A DNA stretch of 64,000 bases from Acinetobacter sp. NIPH 298 (GTDB lineage Bacteria > Pseudomonadota > Gammaproteobacteria > Pseudomonadales > Moraxellaceae): contig NZ_KB850055.1 in NCBI RefSeq assembly GCF_000369505.1, positions 1,712,658-1,776,657 on the forward strand, given 5' to 3'. The translations under genes and the position numbers were made by a program. Position 1 is the first letter of the stretch. Each line of letters opens with the position of its first letter. This document shows positions 18,077-28,950 of this stretch, piece by piece. The notes under the pieces are model-generated. The model was not told the DNA's origin. It saw only the letters and a program-made list of their open reading frames with translations, and ran no database searches.

Positions 18077-19150
18077 TCAGCCTAAATATTTGTGGCTGTA
18101 TTCATGTACAGTATCAACAAAGATTTTAGGTTGTGCAGGGTCAACCCATTGGGTAATACCATGCCCTAAGTTTGCAACATAACCTGTTTTTTCACCATTG
18201 GCATAGGCATCGTCAAGCATTGCTTTCACTGCTTTTTCAATCGATGCTGCTGAGCCATAAAGTACAGCTGGGTCCAAGTTTCCTTGCAAAGCGGCACGAC
18301 CAGCAACCACATCACGCGCTGTATAAAGCGGCGTGGTCCAATCCAAACCAACTGCGTCGGCACCAGTCGTGAGGATGGTTTCTAACCATTGGCCACCACC
18401 TTTAGTAAACACGATAATTGGAATACGGCGTCCGTCTTTTTCACGTTGCAGCCCAGCAATGATTTTAGTCATGTAATTCATCGAGAACTCGACATACTCA
18501 CGGTGAGCAAGCGCACCACCCCAACTGTCAAAGATCTGAATCGCCTGCGCACCCGCATCAATTTGCGCATTGAGATAATCAATGACTGAATCAGCAAGAT
18601 GGTTAAGTAAAGCATGTAACACTTCTGGCTGGGCATACATCATTTGCTTAAGGAAACGAAACTCTTTGCTCGAACCACCCTCAACCATATAGGTTGCTAA
18701 AGTCCAAGGGCTACCTGAAAATCCAATCAGAGGAACTTGCCCATTTAATGCTGATCGAATCGTAGAGACTGCATTCATCACATAAGCGAGATCAGATTTT
18801 GCATTTAGCTTCGGTAAATTTGCAACATCCTGTTCAGTACGCACGGTTTTATGAAACTTTGGACCTTCTCCAGTTTCAAAATACAGTCCTAAACCTAAAG
18901 CATCAGGCACAGTGAGAATATCTGAAAATAAAATCGCAGCATCAAGCTCATAACGACGCAAAGGCTGTAAGGTCACCTCACAAGCAAATTCTGCATTTTT
19001 ACATAAGGAAAGGAAATCCCCTGCTTGCCCACGAGTTTCACGATATTCTGGTAAATAACGCCCTGCTTGACGCATCATCCATACTGGTGTGGTGTCTACA
19101 GGTTCACGTAACAAAGCTCGTAAAAAACGATCATTTTTCAACGTTGTCAT
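18077..19150 (-). CDS. hemE: Uroporphyrinogen decarboxylase
   Basis: 357 residues from the ATG at 19150; the frame opens two codons earlier at a TTG. Removes four carboxyls from uroporphyrinogen III to give coproporphyrinogen III in haem synthesis. Signatures are [16 protein letters not shown] (substrate-binding arginines), the active-site Asp in LFSDIL, and [16 protein letters not shown]. The C-terminal HGITQWVDP is also typical. Confidence 0.97.
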   Translation of the reverse strand: MTTLKNDRFLRALLREPVDTTPVWMMRQAGRYLPEYRETRGQAGDFLSLCKNAEFACEVTLQPLRRYELDAAILFSDILTVPDALGLGLYFETGEGPKFHKTVRTEQDVANLPKLNAKSDLAYVMNAVSTIRSALNGQVPLIGFSGSPWTLATYMVEGGSSKEFRFLKQMMYAQPEVLHALLNHLADSVIDYLNAQIDAGAQAIQIFDSWGGALAHREYVEFSMNYMTKIIAGLQREKDGRRIPIIVFTKGGGQWLETILTTGADAVGLDWTTPLYTARDVVAGRAALQGNLDPAVLYGSAASIEKAVKAMLDDAYANGEKTGYVANLGHGITQWVDPAQPKIFVDTVHEYSHKYLG

Positions 19151-19345
19151 TACCAATCTCTAAATTTTTTCAGGTGGCAAGCATGATAGCAAAAATCGTC
19201 CCAGATATATAATGCTATGCGGTACATGACTTTAACTGACGAAAAAAACGCTTGATCACAAAATTGCTACTGCAAGCTTGATCATTTTCTGTAATACTTG
19301 CAAAGTCTTATATTCCTAAATGAATAATTCTTAAGGTTGAATTAC

Positions 19346-20584
19346 ATGTTTGTTCGCTCATTACTCGCTATGAGTTTAAGTTGTATTCTTGCTAATGTTG
19401 CTTTTGCTGCGCCAACAACTGAGCAAGCATTAAATCCCCAAAAGATTTCTGCAGTCCAAGATCCGATTGATCCTTTGGCAATTGATTATGCAGCGCCAAG
19501 TAGTAGTGCTGCTGTGTCTGCTGCATCTGAACCTCAGCTTAGCCGAAACCCAGCAGCAGATGTTGCTCAAAAAATAGAAAATACACCTGAAACTGCTGTA
19601 ACAGCAGCGCCAGCGCGTGAAGCAACGTTAGATACAGCAACAACTATATCTAAAACGCCATCACAAGCCCCAGAAGTTCCTGCATCTTGGACCATGGATG
19701 CCATTAACGCCGCTGAATGGTATGAAGATATGCCAAGACGCCAATTGCCTGCTTATGCACGTGCACATGTGATGTTAAACAATGCGCATGCTTCACCAGG
19801 TGCAATTGATGGTTCAAATGGTCAAAACACGTTAAAAGCAATTGCTTCATTCCAGCAAATGAATGGTTTAACACCAACAGGTCAGCTCACCAAAGAAACG
19901 TGGGATGCATTGGTTGCCAAACAAACTAAACCTGCATATGTTGAATACACCATCACTGAAGCGGACTTAAAAGGTCCTTATGTTGACTCAATTCCTTCAG
20001 ACTATGCTCACCAAGCGAAAATGAAAGGGTTGCATTACACTCGCGTAACAGAAATGTTAGGTGAAAAGTTTCACATGGATGAACGGTTTCTTAGACAACT
20101 GAACCCTAAAGCAAACTTTAATAAAGTGGGCCAAAAAATTGTTGTTGCAAATGTACGCAACGATTTACCTGAAGATATTCATTTAATTGTGGCGCACAAA
20201 GGCGCAAAACAACTTTATCTATTCAACAGCCGTAACCAAATGATTGCGTCATTTCCTGCAACAATTGGCAGTACAAGTACGCCTTCTCCGACGGGTACTT
20301 ATAAAGTAACTGGTGTTGCTAAAAACCCTTGGTACAGCTATTCGCCATCGAACTTTGTACAAGGAAAAAATCTTAAGCCATTATCACTTCCACCGGGTCC
20401 AAATGGTCCTGTAGGTAATATTTGGATTGGTTTAAGCAAGAAATCATTTGGTATTCACGGTACACCAAACCCATCACTTATTTCCAAGACTGCATCACAT
20501 GGTTGTATCCGTTTGACCAACTGGGATGCCAATGATTTGGGTAATAAAGTTCGTTCTGGTGTAACGGTAAGATTCTTAGAGTAA
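19346..20584 (+). CDS. L,D-transpeptidase (YkuD domain)
   Basis: 412 residues from the ATG at 19346, which has AAGG nine bases upstream. Signal peptide 1-21, then an Ala/Pro-rich low-complexity stretch to about residue 120, a PG_binding_1 domain (about 135-190), a LysM-like segment, and the YkuD domain (about 270-412). The catalytic motif is complete: HGTPNP, then SHGCIRLTN with the active-site Cys. Such enzymes make 3-3 peptidoglycan cross-links or attach lipoproteins. I cannot assign it to a particular Ldt. Confidence 0.93.
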   Translation: MFVRSLLAMSLSCILANVAFAAPTTEQALNPQKISAVQDPIDPLAIDYAAPSSSAAVSAASEPQLSRNPAADVAQKIENTPETAVTAAPAREATLDTATTISKTPSQAPEVPASWTMDAINAAEWYEDMPRRQLPAYARAHVMLNNAHASPGAIDGSNGQNTLKAIASFQQMNGLTPTGQLTKETWDALVAKQTKPAYVEYTITEADLKGPYVDSIPSDYAHQAKMKGLHYTRVTEMLGEKFHMDERFLRQLNPKANFNKVGQKIVVANVRNDLPEDIHLIVAHKGAKQLYLFNSRNQMIASFPATIGSTSTPSPTGTYKVTGVAKNPWYSYSPSNFVQGKNLKPLSLPPGPNGPVGNIWIGLSKKSFGIHGTPNPSLISKTASHGCIRLTNWDANDLGNKVRSGVTVRFLE

Positions 20585-20605
20585 TTCAAATCGTTTGCAT
20601 AAAAT

Positions 20606-20642
20606 AAAACCGAATATCATTGAGTTGATCTTCGGTTTTTTT
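20606..20642. terminator. Bidirectional terminator between Ldt and diguanylate cyclase
   Basis: AAAACCGAA / TTCGGTTTT stem with A and T runs on either side; it reaches the stop codon of the convergent cyclase gene. Confidence 0.8.
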
Positions 20643-21918
20643 AATTCTTAATATTTTCTTCGATATTCGGTAATGGTTGATAATAAATCTGATTGCGCCC
20701 CAATTGTTTGGCGCGGTACAACGCTTTATCAGCAGTATGGATTAACACGTCTTGGCTAATTTTTGGATTTCCATTAAAAACGGTAATCCCCAAACTAATG
20801 GTGACATGATTTGAAACTAAAGACTTCTCATGTGGAATCATCTGTCGCTCGATGGCACGATATATATTCGTAGCAACAGCATAAGCACCTTGCGCAGACG
20901 TTTGTGGTAAAAGCACCACAAACTCCTCTCCTCCATAACGTGCAACGAAGTCCATATGCCTAATCGAACCTTTTATGGTTTTAGCGATTTCAGAAATAAC
21001 TTGATCACCCATCTGATGACCGTAAAAATCATTATAGTTTTTAAAATAATCAATATCGATGAACAATACGGATAAAGATGTCTGCTCTTGACATGCTAAG
21101 TCATAATAATAAGAGCACATCTCTTCAAAAGTACGCCGATTTGAAACATTCGTAAGTTCATCATGCTGACTCAGATGCAATAACTCAGAAGCTTGTAAAC
21201 GTAGAATTTTTTCATCTATTTCTGAGATTTTTGACTTTAAAAATATCCGTCGCTCTTTAGAGTTGAGCATCACACTAATCGAAAAACCAAGTAATATACT
21301 GCCAATCAAGGTTCGCCCGATCATGAGGAAATCACAAGGAATTTTAAATAAATACAGAAATAGTAAAATCGCGATGGCGGCAAGTGTACCGATTACCAAC
21401 ATGTGTAGTGGTTTAATACCACTTAGAATAAAACCCAACATATATAAGAAAGCAATCAAGACCATTGCCTGATTTTGAAGAACGACATTTGAAACACTCA
21501 TCATCAGTAATGAGGTCAGAAAAATAGTGTAAAAAACAATGGTGCAGGATGCAGGGTAAAATAAAGCATTCAATTTTCTAAAACGCGCAAACACCCAAAA
21601 TAGAAACAGTGATATGCCAACCACGATTAAACTCAAAATGCTATAGATAAAATCTGAGACAAAATCTGCACTTTCACGAATCACGATAAAATTGGAAGGC
21701 AAAATCAACAACACAAAAATCGCATAGGTGATCACACCTTGACCAAAAAATTGGATCGCATTTACGCGTGTTCGATCAATATTAAACCGCCAAAACTCAT
21801 TTTCTAATTTTTCGGGTAAAGCTTGATGGGTTTTTTTTGACTTAAAATGCTGGACAACGAGCTGCTCGAGTGCTTCTTTAGACCGCCTTAACCGCTCAAG
21901 ATCATATTGATTTTCCAT
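20641..21918 (-). CDS. Membrane-bound diguanylate cyclase (GGDEF)
   Basis: 425 residues. About six hydrophobic segments fill residues 60-220, a short coiled linker follows, and the GGDEF domain covers about 245-410. The active site reads GGEEF. An RxxD inhibitory I-site (RHMD) lies exactly five residues upstream, so product feedback is expected. It makes c-di-GMP from two GTP, probably in response to a membrane signal. No EAL domain is present. Confidence 0.93.
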   Translation of the reverse strand: MENQYDLERLRRSKEALEQLVVQHFKSKKTHQALPEKLENEFWRFNIDRTRVNAIQFFGQGVITYAIFVLLILPSNFIVIRESADFVSDFIYSILSLIVVGISLFLFWVFARFRKLNALFYPASCTIVFYTIFLTSLLMMSVSNVVLQNQAMVLIAFLYMLGFILSGIKPLHMLVIGTLAAIAILLFLYLFKIPCDFLMIGRTLIGSILLGFSISVMLNSKERRIFLKSKISEIDEKILRLQASELLHLSQHDELTNVSNRRTFEEMCSYYYDLACQEQTSLSVLFIDIDYFKNYNDFYGHQMGDQVISEIAKTIKGSIRHMDFVARYGGEEFVVLLPQTSAQGAYAVATNIYRAIERQMIPHEKSLVSNHVTISLGITVFNGNPKISQDVLIHTADKALYRAKQLGRNQIYYQPLPNIEENIKN

Positions 21919-22080
21919 CCTTTTTACTCTTCTTATAATACGGTATTTTTATGCTGGATAAAAATAACACAAATCCACATCCCGTCGTGCACTTTACTTA
22001 ACCACTTATCCGTAATTGTAGTTACCATTTTCACACTTTATGCATTATTATTTGTATTATTTTTAAGTTTGAAGTACACC

Positions 22081-23115
22081 TTGAATACTCTTACACTTTT
22101 ACAACCAGATGATTGGCACGCTCACCTACGTGATGGTTTAGCTTTAAAACGCACAGTACCCGATTTGGCAAAACAATTTGCCCGCGCGATTTGTATGCCA
22201 AATCTTGTTCCACCAGTCAAAACTGTAGAAGAGGCTTTAGCGTACCGCGAGCGTATTCTTGCCCATGTTCCTGAAGGGCTCAATTTTGACCCTCGTATGG
22301 TGCTTTATTTTACCGATTACACTTCACCTGATGAAGTTCGTAAAATCAAAGAATCAGATCATGTAAATGCCATCAAACTTTACCCTGCTGGCGCAACAAC
22401 AAACTCTGATAACGGTGTAAGTGATATTCGTAAAGTGTATGCAGTGATTGAGCAACTTGAAGAGCATCAAGTGCCTCTATTACTTCATGGCGAAGTCACG
22501 CATAATCATGTTGATATTTTTGACCGTGAAAAAAGATTTCTAGATGAGGTGCTTTCACCTTTACTGAGACAATTTCCGAAACTCAAAGTTGTTTTAGAAC
22601 ATATTACCACCAGTGATGCTGCAAACTTTGTCGTTGAACAAGATCGCAATGTTGCAGCCACGATTACACCTCAACATTTATTATTTAATCGTAATGATAT
22701 GTTGGTTGGTGGTGTGAAACCGCATTTCTATTGCTTGCCGATTTTAAAACGTCAAACACATCAAACGACTTTGTTAGAAGTTGCCACCAGTGGTAGCCCT
22801 AAATTTTTCTTAGGTACGGACAGCGCACCGCATGCTCAAGATGCCAAAGAAAATGCATGTGGCTGTGCAGGTTGTTACAGTGCGCCATCAGCGATTGAAC
22901 TCTATGCACAAGCATTTGATCAAGTCGGAAAATTAGAGCGTCTTGAGGGCTTTGCCAGCCATTTTGGGGCTGATTTTTATGGATTACCACGTAATACCAC
23001 AACGATCACCTTAGTCAAAGAAGAACACACCGTTCCTGAGTCGCTTGATTATCTCGCTGACCAGAAAATCATTCCACTTCATGCAGGTAAAACACTGCAA
23101 TGGAGAAAAGTGTGA
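22081..23115 (+). CDS. pyrC: Dihydroorotase
   Basis: 344 residues from a TTG start at 22081; the frame runs open to 21907 but homology begins at [15 protein letters not shown]. The E. coli enzyme has 348. Closes carbamoyl aspartate to dihydroorotate in pyrimidine synthesis. Zinc ligands are visible: HAHLRD, the lysine in [21 protein letters not shown] and GTDSAPH. The ribosome binding site is weak. The stop codon overlaps the rnt start. Confidence 0.95.
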   Translation: MNTLTLLQPDDWHAHLRDGLALKRTVPDLAKQFARAICMPNLVPPVKTVEEALAYRERILAHVPEGLNFDPRMVLYFTDYTSPDEVRKIKESDHVNAIKLYPAGATTNSDNGVSDIRKVYAVIEQLEEHQVPLLLHGEVTHNHVDIFDREKRFLDEVLSPLLRQFPKLKVVLEHITTSDAANFVVEQDRNVAATITPQHLLFNRNDMLVGGVKPHFYCLPILKRQTHQTTLLEVATSGSPKFFLGTDSAPHAQDAKENACGCAGCYSAPSAIELYAQAFDQVGKLERLEGFASHFGADFYGLPRNTTTITLVKEEHTVPESLDYLADQKIIPLHAGKTLQWRKV

Positions 23116-23762
23116 CACAAGAAAATAAAGCTCCCGTCATAGGGCAGCGCTTTCGCGGTTTTTTACCTGTTGTTGTTGATGTTGAAACAGCAGGTTTTAA
23201 CTGTCAGACCGATGCACTACTTGAGATTGCATGCATTCCGATTGTCTATGATGAACAAGGTCAGTTTGTACCTGGCCCATCTTTTCAAGCGCATATTAAT
23301 CCTTTTGAAGGCGCTAATCTTGATCGCCGTTCATTAGATTTCATTGGTATTGATCCTTTCAACCCAATGCGTGTAGCGATGGCTGAAGATGAACGCAGTG
23401 CTTTACGTCGTATTTTCAAGTCACTCACTGAAGTACGCAAAGCACAACATTGTACCCATGCGGTACTGGTTGGTCACAATGCGCACTTTGATTTGGGTTT
23501 CTTGCAAGCAGCGATTGCACGCACTGGCACTAAAAATCAGAATCCGTTTCATAGCTTCTCGGTGTTTGATACCGTTACGCTTAGTGCTGTGATGTTTGGG
23601 CAAACCGTTCTCGCAAGAGCTTGTATTCAGGCTGGAATCGAGTTTGATGGTAAAGAGGCACACTCTGCTTTATACGATACACAGAAGACTGCTGAACTGT
23701 TTTGCTATATTTTGAACAAACTGTCTCCTCATCTTCTTGACAGTTTGGTGACAGAACCCTAA
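23112..23762 (+). CDS. rnt: Ribonuclease T
   Basis: 216 residues from a GTG at 23112 that overlaps the pyrC stop (GTGA) and has GGAG six bases upstream; an ATG at 23100 is the alternative. It is a DEDDh 3'-5' exonuclease that trims tRNA and other small RNA ends. Motifs: VDVETAGF (Exo I), [11 protein letters not shown] (Exo II) and [15 protein letters not shown] (Exo III with His). Fittingly, tRNA-Glu follows 19 bp later. Confidence 0.95.
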   Translation: MTQENKAPVIGQRFRGFLPVVVDVETAGFNCQTDALLEIACIPIVYDEQGQFVPGPSFQAHINPFEGANLDRRSLDFIGIDPFNPMRVAMAEDERSALRRIFKSLTEVRKAQHCTHAVLVGHNAHFDLGFLQAAIARTGTKNQNPFHSFSVFDTVTLSAVMFGQTVLARACIQAGIEFDGKEAHSALYDTQKTAELFCYILNKLSPHLLDSLVTEP

Positions 23763-23781
23763 TATACACCCACCTCAAGAA

Positions 23782-23857
23782 GTCCCTATCGTCTAGAGGC
23801 CTAGGACATCGCCCTTTCACGGCGGTAACCGGGGTTCGAATCCCCGTAGGGACGCCA
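23782..23857 (+). tRNA. tRNA-Glu (TTC)
   Basis: 76-nt cloverleaf: acceptor GTCCCTA / TAGGGAC, anticodon TTC in CCTTTCACGG, T loop GGTTCGAATCC, encoded CCA. It lies directly after rnt and may be processed from the same transcript. Confidence 0.98.
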
Positions 23858-23862
23858 AATTC

Positions 23863-23900
23863 AAAAAAGCCACTGCATCTTTTAAGACAGTGGCTTTTTT
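23863..23900 (+). terminator. Terminator after tRNA-Glu
   Basis: AAAAAAGCCACTG / CAGTGGCTTTTTT stem, nearly symmetric, so possibly bidirectional. Confidence 0.92.
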
Positions 23901-23910
23901 ATTACCTAAA

Positions 23911-23938
23911 TTAAAAAGGACTCCGAAGAGTCCTTAAA
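23911..23938 (-). terminator. Terminator of the OYE-type gene
   Basis: AAGGACTC / GAGTCCTT stem; the minus strand continues with T5. It ends 4 bp from the gene's stop codon. Confidence 0.85.
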
Positions 23939-23942
23939 AGCA

Positions 23943-25187
23943 TTAGGCTGATTTTCGAGAATTAACCCGCCCTTTCACCACGGCTTTGATATTCCCTTTT
24001 GCATAATTTAAGAATACCAATAACGGCGACAATTTAGGATTTGGTTTTTTACCTTGACCAATCGCTTTGAACTGTGCCGCATACCAAATGATTTCCATGA
24101 TTGCCATTTTATCGACAAAAGGAATACCTGTTTTGATTTGGTTTACCGCATAACGGACATCATGCCCCGCAATCAAACGATCGGTTAAATCTGTTTCAAC
24201 AGCCAATGGACGAGCAATACCAATAAAATCACAGGCACCACTTTCAAGCGCAGCATTCATACCAGCAACAGTGCGGAAGCCACCTGTCACCATTAACTTA
24301 CAAGAAACATGCTGACGGATTTTTTCAGAGAACTCTAAGAAATATGCTTCACGTGCAATCGTGCTTGCCTTACGAGAACTTGCTTTAGCACCAGCCATTG
24401 CCGGGGCTTCATAAGTACCACCAGAGATTTCAATAATATCAATACCAGCAGCATCTATAGCCTTGAATACCGTAATCACATCTTCTTCAGTAATCCCACC
24501 ACGCTGGAAGTCCGCAGAGTTAAGTTTTACAGAAATAATAAAGTTTTCTGAGGTTGCAGCACGGACAGCCTTATATGCTTCAACCAAGAACCGCATACGA
24601 TTTTCAACCGAACCGCCCCACTCATCAGTACGTTTATTGGTCAGTGGTGATAGAAACTGGCTAATCAGATAGCCATGTGCACCATGTAACTGCACGCCTT
24701 CAAAGCCCGCTTTCTCGCAGATCACAGCAGCAGTGGCAAAGCGCTGAATAATATCTAAAATTTCTTCATGTTTGAGTTCGCGTGGTGTACCAAACATGGT
24801 CGCCAACATTGGACTAAATGGAACAGCAGAAGGTGCAACTGTTTCTTTATTCAAACCTTTTGGACATTGACGACCTGGATGAGACAATTGAATCAACTGT
24901 ACCATACCGTATTTTTTACCGACTGCAGCCCATTGTTGTAGTCTTGCCAAATCACGTTCAGTTTCTATTGCAACGACACCAGGCTCGTTCTTGGCATCGA
25001 TATTGACCATGACATTACCTGTAATAGCACAGCCCAAACCACCTTTTGCCCATGCTTCGTATAGCCCGATATGCAAATCATTAGGTTGTCCTTCATGATT
25101 GGCCAATGCTTCACTCATCGCACCTTTAATAATGCGGTTTTTAAATGTGGTATTACGAATGGTGATACTGTCTGCAATCTGACTCAT
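23943..25187 (-). CDS. NADH:flavin oxidoreductase (Old Yellow Enzyme family)
   Basis: 414 residues from the second Met (25187), which has GAGG six bases upstream. A TIM-barrel FMN enzyme with the OYE signatures LIQLSHPGRQ, QLHGAHGYLISQFLSPLTNKRTD (in pieces), and VTGGFR / FIGIARPLA near the phosphate site. It lacks the FeS/FAD C-terminal half of dienoyl-CoA reductases, so it is a single-domain ene-reductase-like enzyme. The natural substrate is unknown. It stands alone between a terminator and the yej operon's end. Confidence 0.88.
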   Translation of the reverse strand: MSQIADSITIRNTTFKNRIIKGAMSEALANHEGQPNDLHIGLYEAWAKGGLGCAITGNVMVNIDAKNEPGVVAIETERDLARLQQWAAVGKKYGMVQLIQLSHPGRQCPKGLNKETVAPSAVPFSPMLATMFGTPRELKHEEILDIIQRFATAAVICEKAGFEGVQLHGAHGYLISQFLSPLTNKRTDEWGGSVENRMRFLVEAYKAVRAATSENFIISVKLNSADFQRGGITEEDVITVFKAIDAAGIDIIEISGGTYEAPAMAGAKASSRKASTIAREAYFLEFSEKIRQHVSCKLMVTGGFRTVAGMNAALESGACDFIGIARPLAVETDLTDRLIAGHDVRYAVNQIKTGIPFVDKMAIMEIIWYAAQFKAIGQGKKPNPKLSPLLVFLNYAKGNIKAVVKGRVNSRKSA

Positions 25188-25272
25188 GGTCATCCTCTGC
25201 TACAAAAGTTAGAGTACTTATTCAATTATAATCTGACCACTTGACAATACCACATGTCAACTTAATTACAAG

Positions 25273-26865
25273 CTAGTACTGACTGGCAGCAATCAACTGA
25301 CGGGTATATTCTGTTTTTGGTTGTGAAAAAAGTAACGCAGTAGATTGATATTCCATTACTTTTGCATGACGTAATACCATGACCTTTTGGCAGATTGCTT
25401 TGACGACTTGCAAGTCATGACTGATAAAAATATAACTAATCTGCTCTTGCTGTTGCAATCGTCTGAGCAACTTCACGATTGCGCGTTGTGTTGTTCGGTC
25501 TAAGGCCGAGGTCGGTTCATCCAAGATCATCAATTTCGGTTGTAAGACCAAGGCACGTGCCAATGCGACACGTTGTCGTTGTCCTCCTGACAGTTCGTGT
25601 GGATAACGATTTTTAAAATCAATGGGCAGTTCAACTTTCTCAAGCGTTTGCTCAATCTGTCGCTCTACAACAACCTGATCTAATGCTTTAAGCGCCAATC
25701 CTTCACCGATAATCTGTCCAATCGTCATACGAGGATTTAAGCTACTAAATGGATCTTGAAATACAATCTGAAAATCAGTGCGCAATGGACGTAATTTTTT
25801 TTCATTGAGTTGGTTTAAATCTTTCCCCAAGAAGACAATTTTCCCTTCACTCTCAATCAAACGGGTAATTGCTAAAGCCAAAGTCGACTTACCCGACCCA
25901 CTTTCTCCCACCACACCTAAAGACTCACCCTGCTCTAGCGTCAAATTTAATGGTTCAACCGCAGTAAAATAATCTTTCACTCGATTCAACAATCCTTGTT
26001 TAATCGGAAATCTAACCCCTAACTGTTCTAATTCAAGAATGACCTGACCCTCTGTGTATGAGAGTGCCTGACCAAAATCATGATCCAGTAAATGCTGGGT
26101 ATAAGCCGCTTGAGGACGATTAAAAATTTCATTCACCGCCCCTTGCTCTTCCACTCGCCCTTTATTCATGACAATCACATCATCAGCATAGCGTTTGACT
26201 AAATTCAAATCATGGCTAATCAAAATCATCGCCATATTGCGTTGCTGTTGCAGTTGTTTTAGCAAATTCAAAATTTGAGTTTGTAAAGTGACATCCAATG
26301 CCGTTGTTGGCTCATCAGCAATCAAAATATCTGGTTCAAGCGCCAATGCCATTGCAATCATCACCCGTTGACGTTGTCCACCAGATAACTCGTGCGGATA
26401 ACGACGTAATTTTTGTTCTGGTTCAGGTATCCCTACATCGTTCAATAAGGCAATGACCTTTTCTTGCACCTTGGCTTTAGACCAACCTTGCAACAACAAA
26501 CTTTCTCCGATGATTTTCTCAACCCGATGCAAAGGATTTAATGCCGTCATCGGTTCTTGAAAAATCATGGCAACTTTTTGTCCACGAACTTGTCGTAAAG
26601 CTGGCGTATCTAAAGCCAATAAGTCTTGATCATGTAGCCATGCTTGCCCTTGTATTTTTAAATGGTTAGGCAATAGCCCCAACAAAGCCAAACTACTCAC
26701 AGATTTGCCTGAACCACTCTCCCCTACAATAGCTAAAGTTGCTCCAGCACATAAATCAAAGCTCAATTGATCAACCAAAACCTGACCTGTCGCTGTGGAA
26801 ACGGTGAGTGCTTTGACCTTAAGCACATCATTTTTTATAGAATCATTGTCTTGGATCGAATGCAT
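25273..26865 (-). CDS. yejF: Peptide-type ABC importer, ATP-binding protein
   Basis: 530 residues from the ATG at 26865 (GGAGG nine bases upstream); it overlaps yejE by 23 bp. Two fused ABC domains, each with Walker A GESGSGKS, signature LSGGQRQRV and a Walker B ending in DEPT. The fused form is characteristic of YejF. It drives import by YejABE. In enterobacteria Yej takes up short peptides and microcin C. It is the last gene of the operon. Confidence 0.95.
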   Translation of the reverse strand: MHSIQDNDSIKNDVLKVKALTVSTATGQVLVDQLSFDLCAGATLAIVGESGSGKSVSSLALLGLLPNHLKIQGQAWLHDQDLLALDTPALRQVRGQKVAMIFQEPMTALNPLHRVEKIIGESLLLQGWSKAKVQEKVIALLNDVGIPEPEQKLRRYPHELSGGQRQRVMIAMALALEPDILIADEPTTALDVTLQTQILNLLKQLQQQRNMAMILISHDLNLVKRYADDVIVMNKGRVEEQGAVNEIFNRPQAAYTQHLLDHDFGQALSYTEGQVILELEQLGVRFPIKQGLLNRVKDYFTAVEPLNLTLEQGESLGVVGESGSGKSTLALAITRLIESEGKIVFLGKDLNQLNEKKLRPLRTDFQIVFQDPFSSLNPRMTIGQIIGEGLALKALDQVVVERQIEQTLEKVELPIDFKNRYPHELSGGQRQRVALARALVLQPKLMILDEPTSALDRTTQRAIVKLLRRLQQQEQISYIFISHDLQVVKAICQKVMVLRHAKVMEYQSTALLFSQPKTEYTRQLIAASQY

Positions 26866-27853
26866 CACGTGTCGCCTCCCCAATATAAATCAATAATGAC
26901 AACACAATTGCAAGCGTAAAAAAGCCTGACAATGCCAACCAAGGGGCATTCAGGTTATTTTTACCCTGTAAGAGTAATTCACCCAACGAAGCAGCGTCTG
27001 GAGGTAAACCATACCCTAAAAAATCCAATGCCGTTAATGCCGTGATATTTGCAGTCAACATAAATGGGAGTTGCGACAAACTCGAACTCATGGCATTGGG
27101 TAAAATGTGCCGAAAAATAATGGTTCGATCAGTCACCCCAAGCGCACGTGCGGCCCGAACATAATCAAAGTTTCTGGCGCGTAAAAATTCTGCACGAACC
27201 AATCCAACCAATGCCGTCCAGCCAAATAACAACATAATTAGAAATAGCCAATAAACGTTGGGGGTGAACATACTCACAAGGATCATCACCATAAATAACA
27301 TTGGTAATCCCCCCCAAACTTCGAGAATACGCTGTCCGATTAAGTCAATCCAACCACCATAATAGCCTTGGATTGCACCCACAATAATGCCTAATACCGC
27401 CGCGCAAATGGTTAAAGCAAAACCAAATAGCAAGGACACACGTAAACCATACAGTACCCGCGCCAGTACATCCCGTCCTTGATCGTCCGTCCCCAACCAG
27501 TTTTGTGCAGTCGGCTTAGAGGGTACAGGTACGGTTAAATCAAGGTTTGGTGTCTGAAATGAAAAAGGAACGATAGGTGTGAGCATCCAGCCATGAGCAG
27601 AAATCAACTCACGCACTGCTGGGTCTTGATAGTCGGTTGCGGTCTCAAACACACCACCATAAGTGGTTTCTGGATAATCTTTAAAGACAGGAAAATAAAA
27701 ACTGTCTTGATACTTCACGATCAAAGGCTTGTCATTGGCGATAAACTCAGCAGCCAATGACAAAATAAAAATGATCATAAATAGAATAAAACAGCGGAAA
27801 CCGAGTTTATTTTTCTTAAAGCGGTTTAAACGTGCTTGCATCACGGGAGACAT
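26843..27853 (-). CDS. yejE: Peptide-type ABC importer, permease
   Basis: 336 residues, six predicted transmembrane helices and a DppC-like EAA loop (RAARALGVTDRTIIFRHILPN). The long periplasmic segment after the first helix, with TTYGG and GWMLTPIVPFS, is typical of YejE. Its ATG overlaps the yejB stop by one base (TAATG), so translation is coupled. Confidence 0.95.
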   Translation of the reverse strand: MSPVMQARLNRFKKNKLGFRCFILFMIIFILSLAAEFIANDKPLIVKYQDSFYFPVFKDYPETTYGGVFETATDYQDPAVRELISAHGWMLTPIVPFSFQTPNLDLTVPVPSKPTAQNWLGTDDQGRDVLARVLYGLRVSLLFGFALTICAAVLGIIVGAIQGYYGGWIDLIGQRILEVWGGLPMLFMVMILVSMFTPNVYWLFLIMLLFGWTALVGLVRAEFLRARNFDYVRAARALGVTDRTIIFRHILPNAMSSSLSQLPFMLTANITALTALDFLGYGLPPDAASLGELLLQGKNNLNAPWLALSGFFTLAIVLSLLIYIGEATRDAFDPRQ

Positions 27854-28926
27854 TATTTCACTCCTCGCGCATCAAAGTTAATACGAGGATCAATCACCTG
27901 ATACAGTACATCACTGACTAAACGTAGAATCAGTCCAAGTAAAGTGAATAAGAACAATGTACCAAAAATCACAGGATAATCACGCTGAACAATTGCTTCA
28001 AAGCCCAAAAGCCCAAGCCCATCCAAATTAAAAATGATTTCGATAAATAAGTTACCGACAAAGAAAATGCCAACCAAAGCTTCAGGCAATCCAGCGATCA
28101 CAATCAACATGGCATTACGAAAGACATGCCCATACAACACGCGATTTTCAGTCAGTCCTTTAGAACGTGCCGCAAGTACATATTGTTTGTTTAATTCTTC
28201 CATAAAGGAGTATTTAGTCAGGTAGGTTAAACCCGCAAAACCACCCAACACGATACTCAACAATGGCAAACTCATGTGCCAAAAATAATCTTTAATTTTT
28301 TCGAGCATACTGAGTTGGGAAAAATTCTCTGATACCAATCCTTGCAGTGGGAACCATTGGAAATAACTGCCACCTGCAAAGAACACAATCAATAACACGG
28401 CAAACACAAAAGATGGGACGGCATAGCCTACTGCCAATAATAACGAGGTCGATTTATCAAAGATTAAACCATGCTGTTTAGCCTTGCGTATGCCAAGGGG
28501 TATAGACACCAGATAAATTAAAAGCGTACTCCATAAACCCAATGAAATAGTCACGGGCATTTTTTCATAGAGTAGTTGGGTAACAGGCTTATCTTTAAAA
28601 AAACTGGTGCCAAAATCAAAAGATAGATAACCTTTGAGCATAAGCCAAAAGCGTTCGGGCGCTGATTTATCAAAGCCATACTGCACCTTGATTTGCTCCA
28701 CCATGTCCGCACTCAACCCTCTGGCGCCCTGATATTGAGTCTGGGAACTTTGTTGTGCTGTTTCTCCTCCAGACAACCCCACACCTTGGAAATTTTGCGC
28801 TTGCTGAATCGCTTGCTCAACAGGTCCGCCTGGCGCAATTTGAATCACTGCAAAATTAATCAACAAAATAAAAAACAGAGTTGGAATAATCAGGAGTAGC
28901 CGTTTTAATATATATGTTCCCATCAA
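27853..28926 (-). CDS. yejB: Peptide-type ABC importer, permease
   Basis: 357 residues, DppB-like permease: N-terminal helix (YILKRLLLIIPTLFFI), a family-specific periplasmic loop beginning GGPVEQAIQ, and the coupling loop AARSKGLTENRVLYGHVFRNA. It partners YejE in the membrane channel. It lies 24 bp after yejA. Confidence 0.95.
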   Translation of the reverse strand: MMGTYILKRLLLIIPTLFFILLINFAVIQIAPGGPVEQAIQQAQNFQGVGLSGGETAQQSSQTQYQGARGLSADMVEQIKVQYGFDKSAPERFWLMLKGYLSFDFGTSFFKDKPVTQLLYEKMPVTISLGLWSTLLIYLVSIPLGIRKAKQHGLIFDKSTSLLLAVGYAVPSFVFAVLLIVFFAGGSYFQWFPLQGLVSENFSQLSMLEKIKDYFWHMSLPLLSIVLGGFAGLTYLTKYSFMEELNKQYVLAARSKGLTENRVLYGHVFRNAMLIVIAGLPEALVGIFFVGNLFIEIIFNLDGLGLLGFEAIVQRDYPVIFGTLFLFTLLGLILRLVSDVLYQVIDPRINFDARGVK

Positions 28927-28950
28927 TCTTATCCCTATTGTCCAGACTGA

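Noticed and set aside
21907..22080. 58-residue N-terminal extension of PyrC
   Set aside because: Hydrophobic, without similarity to dihydroorotase; homology and family length begin at the TTG at 22081.
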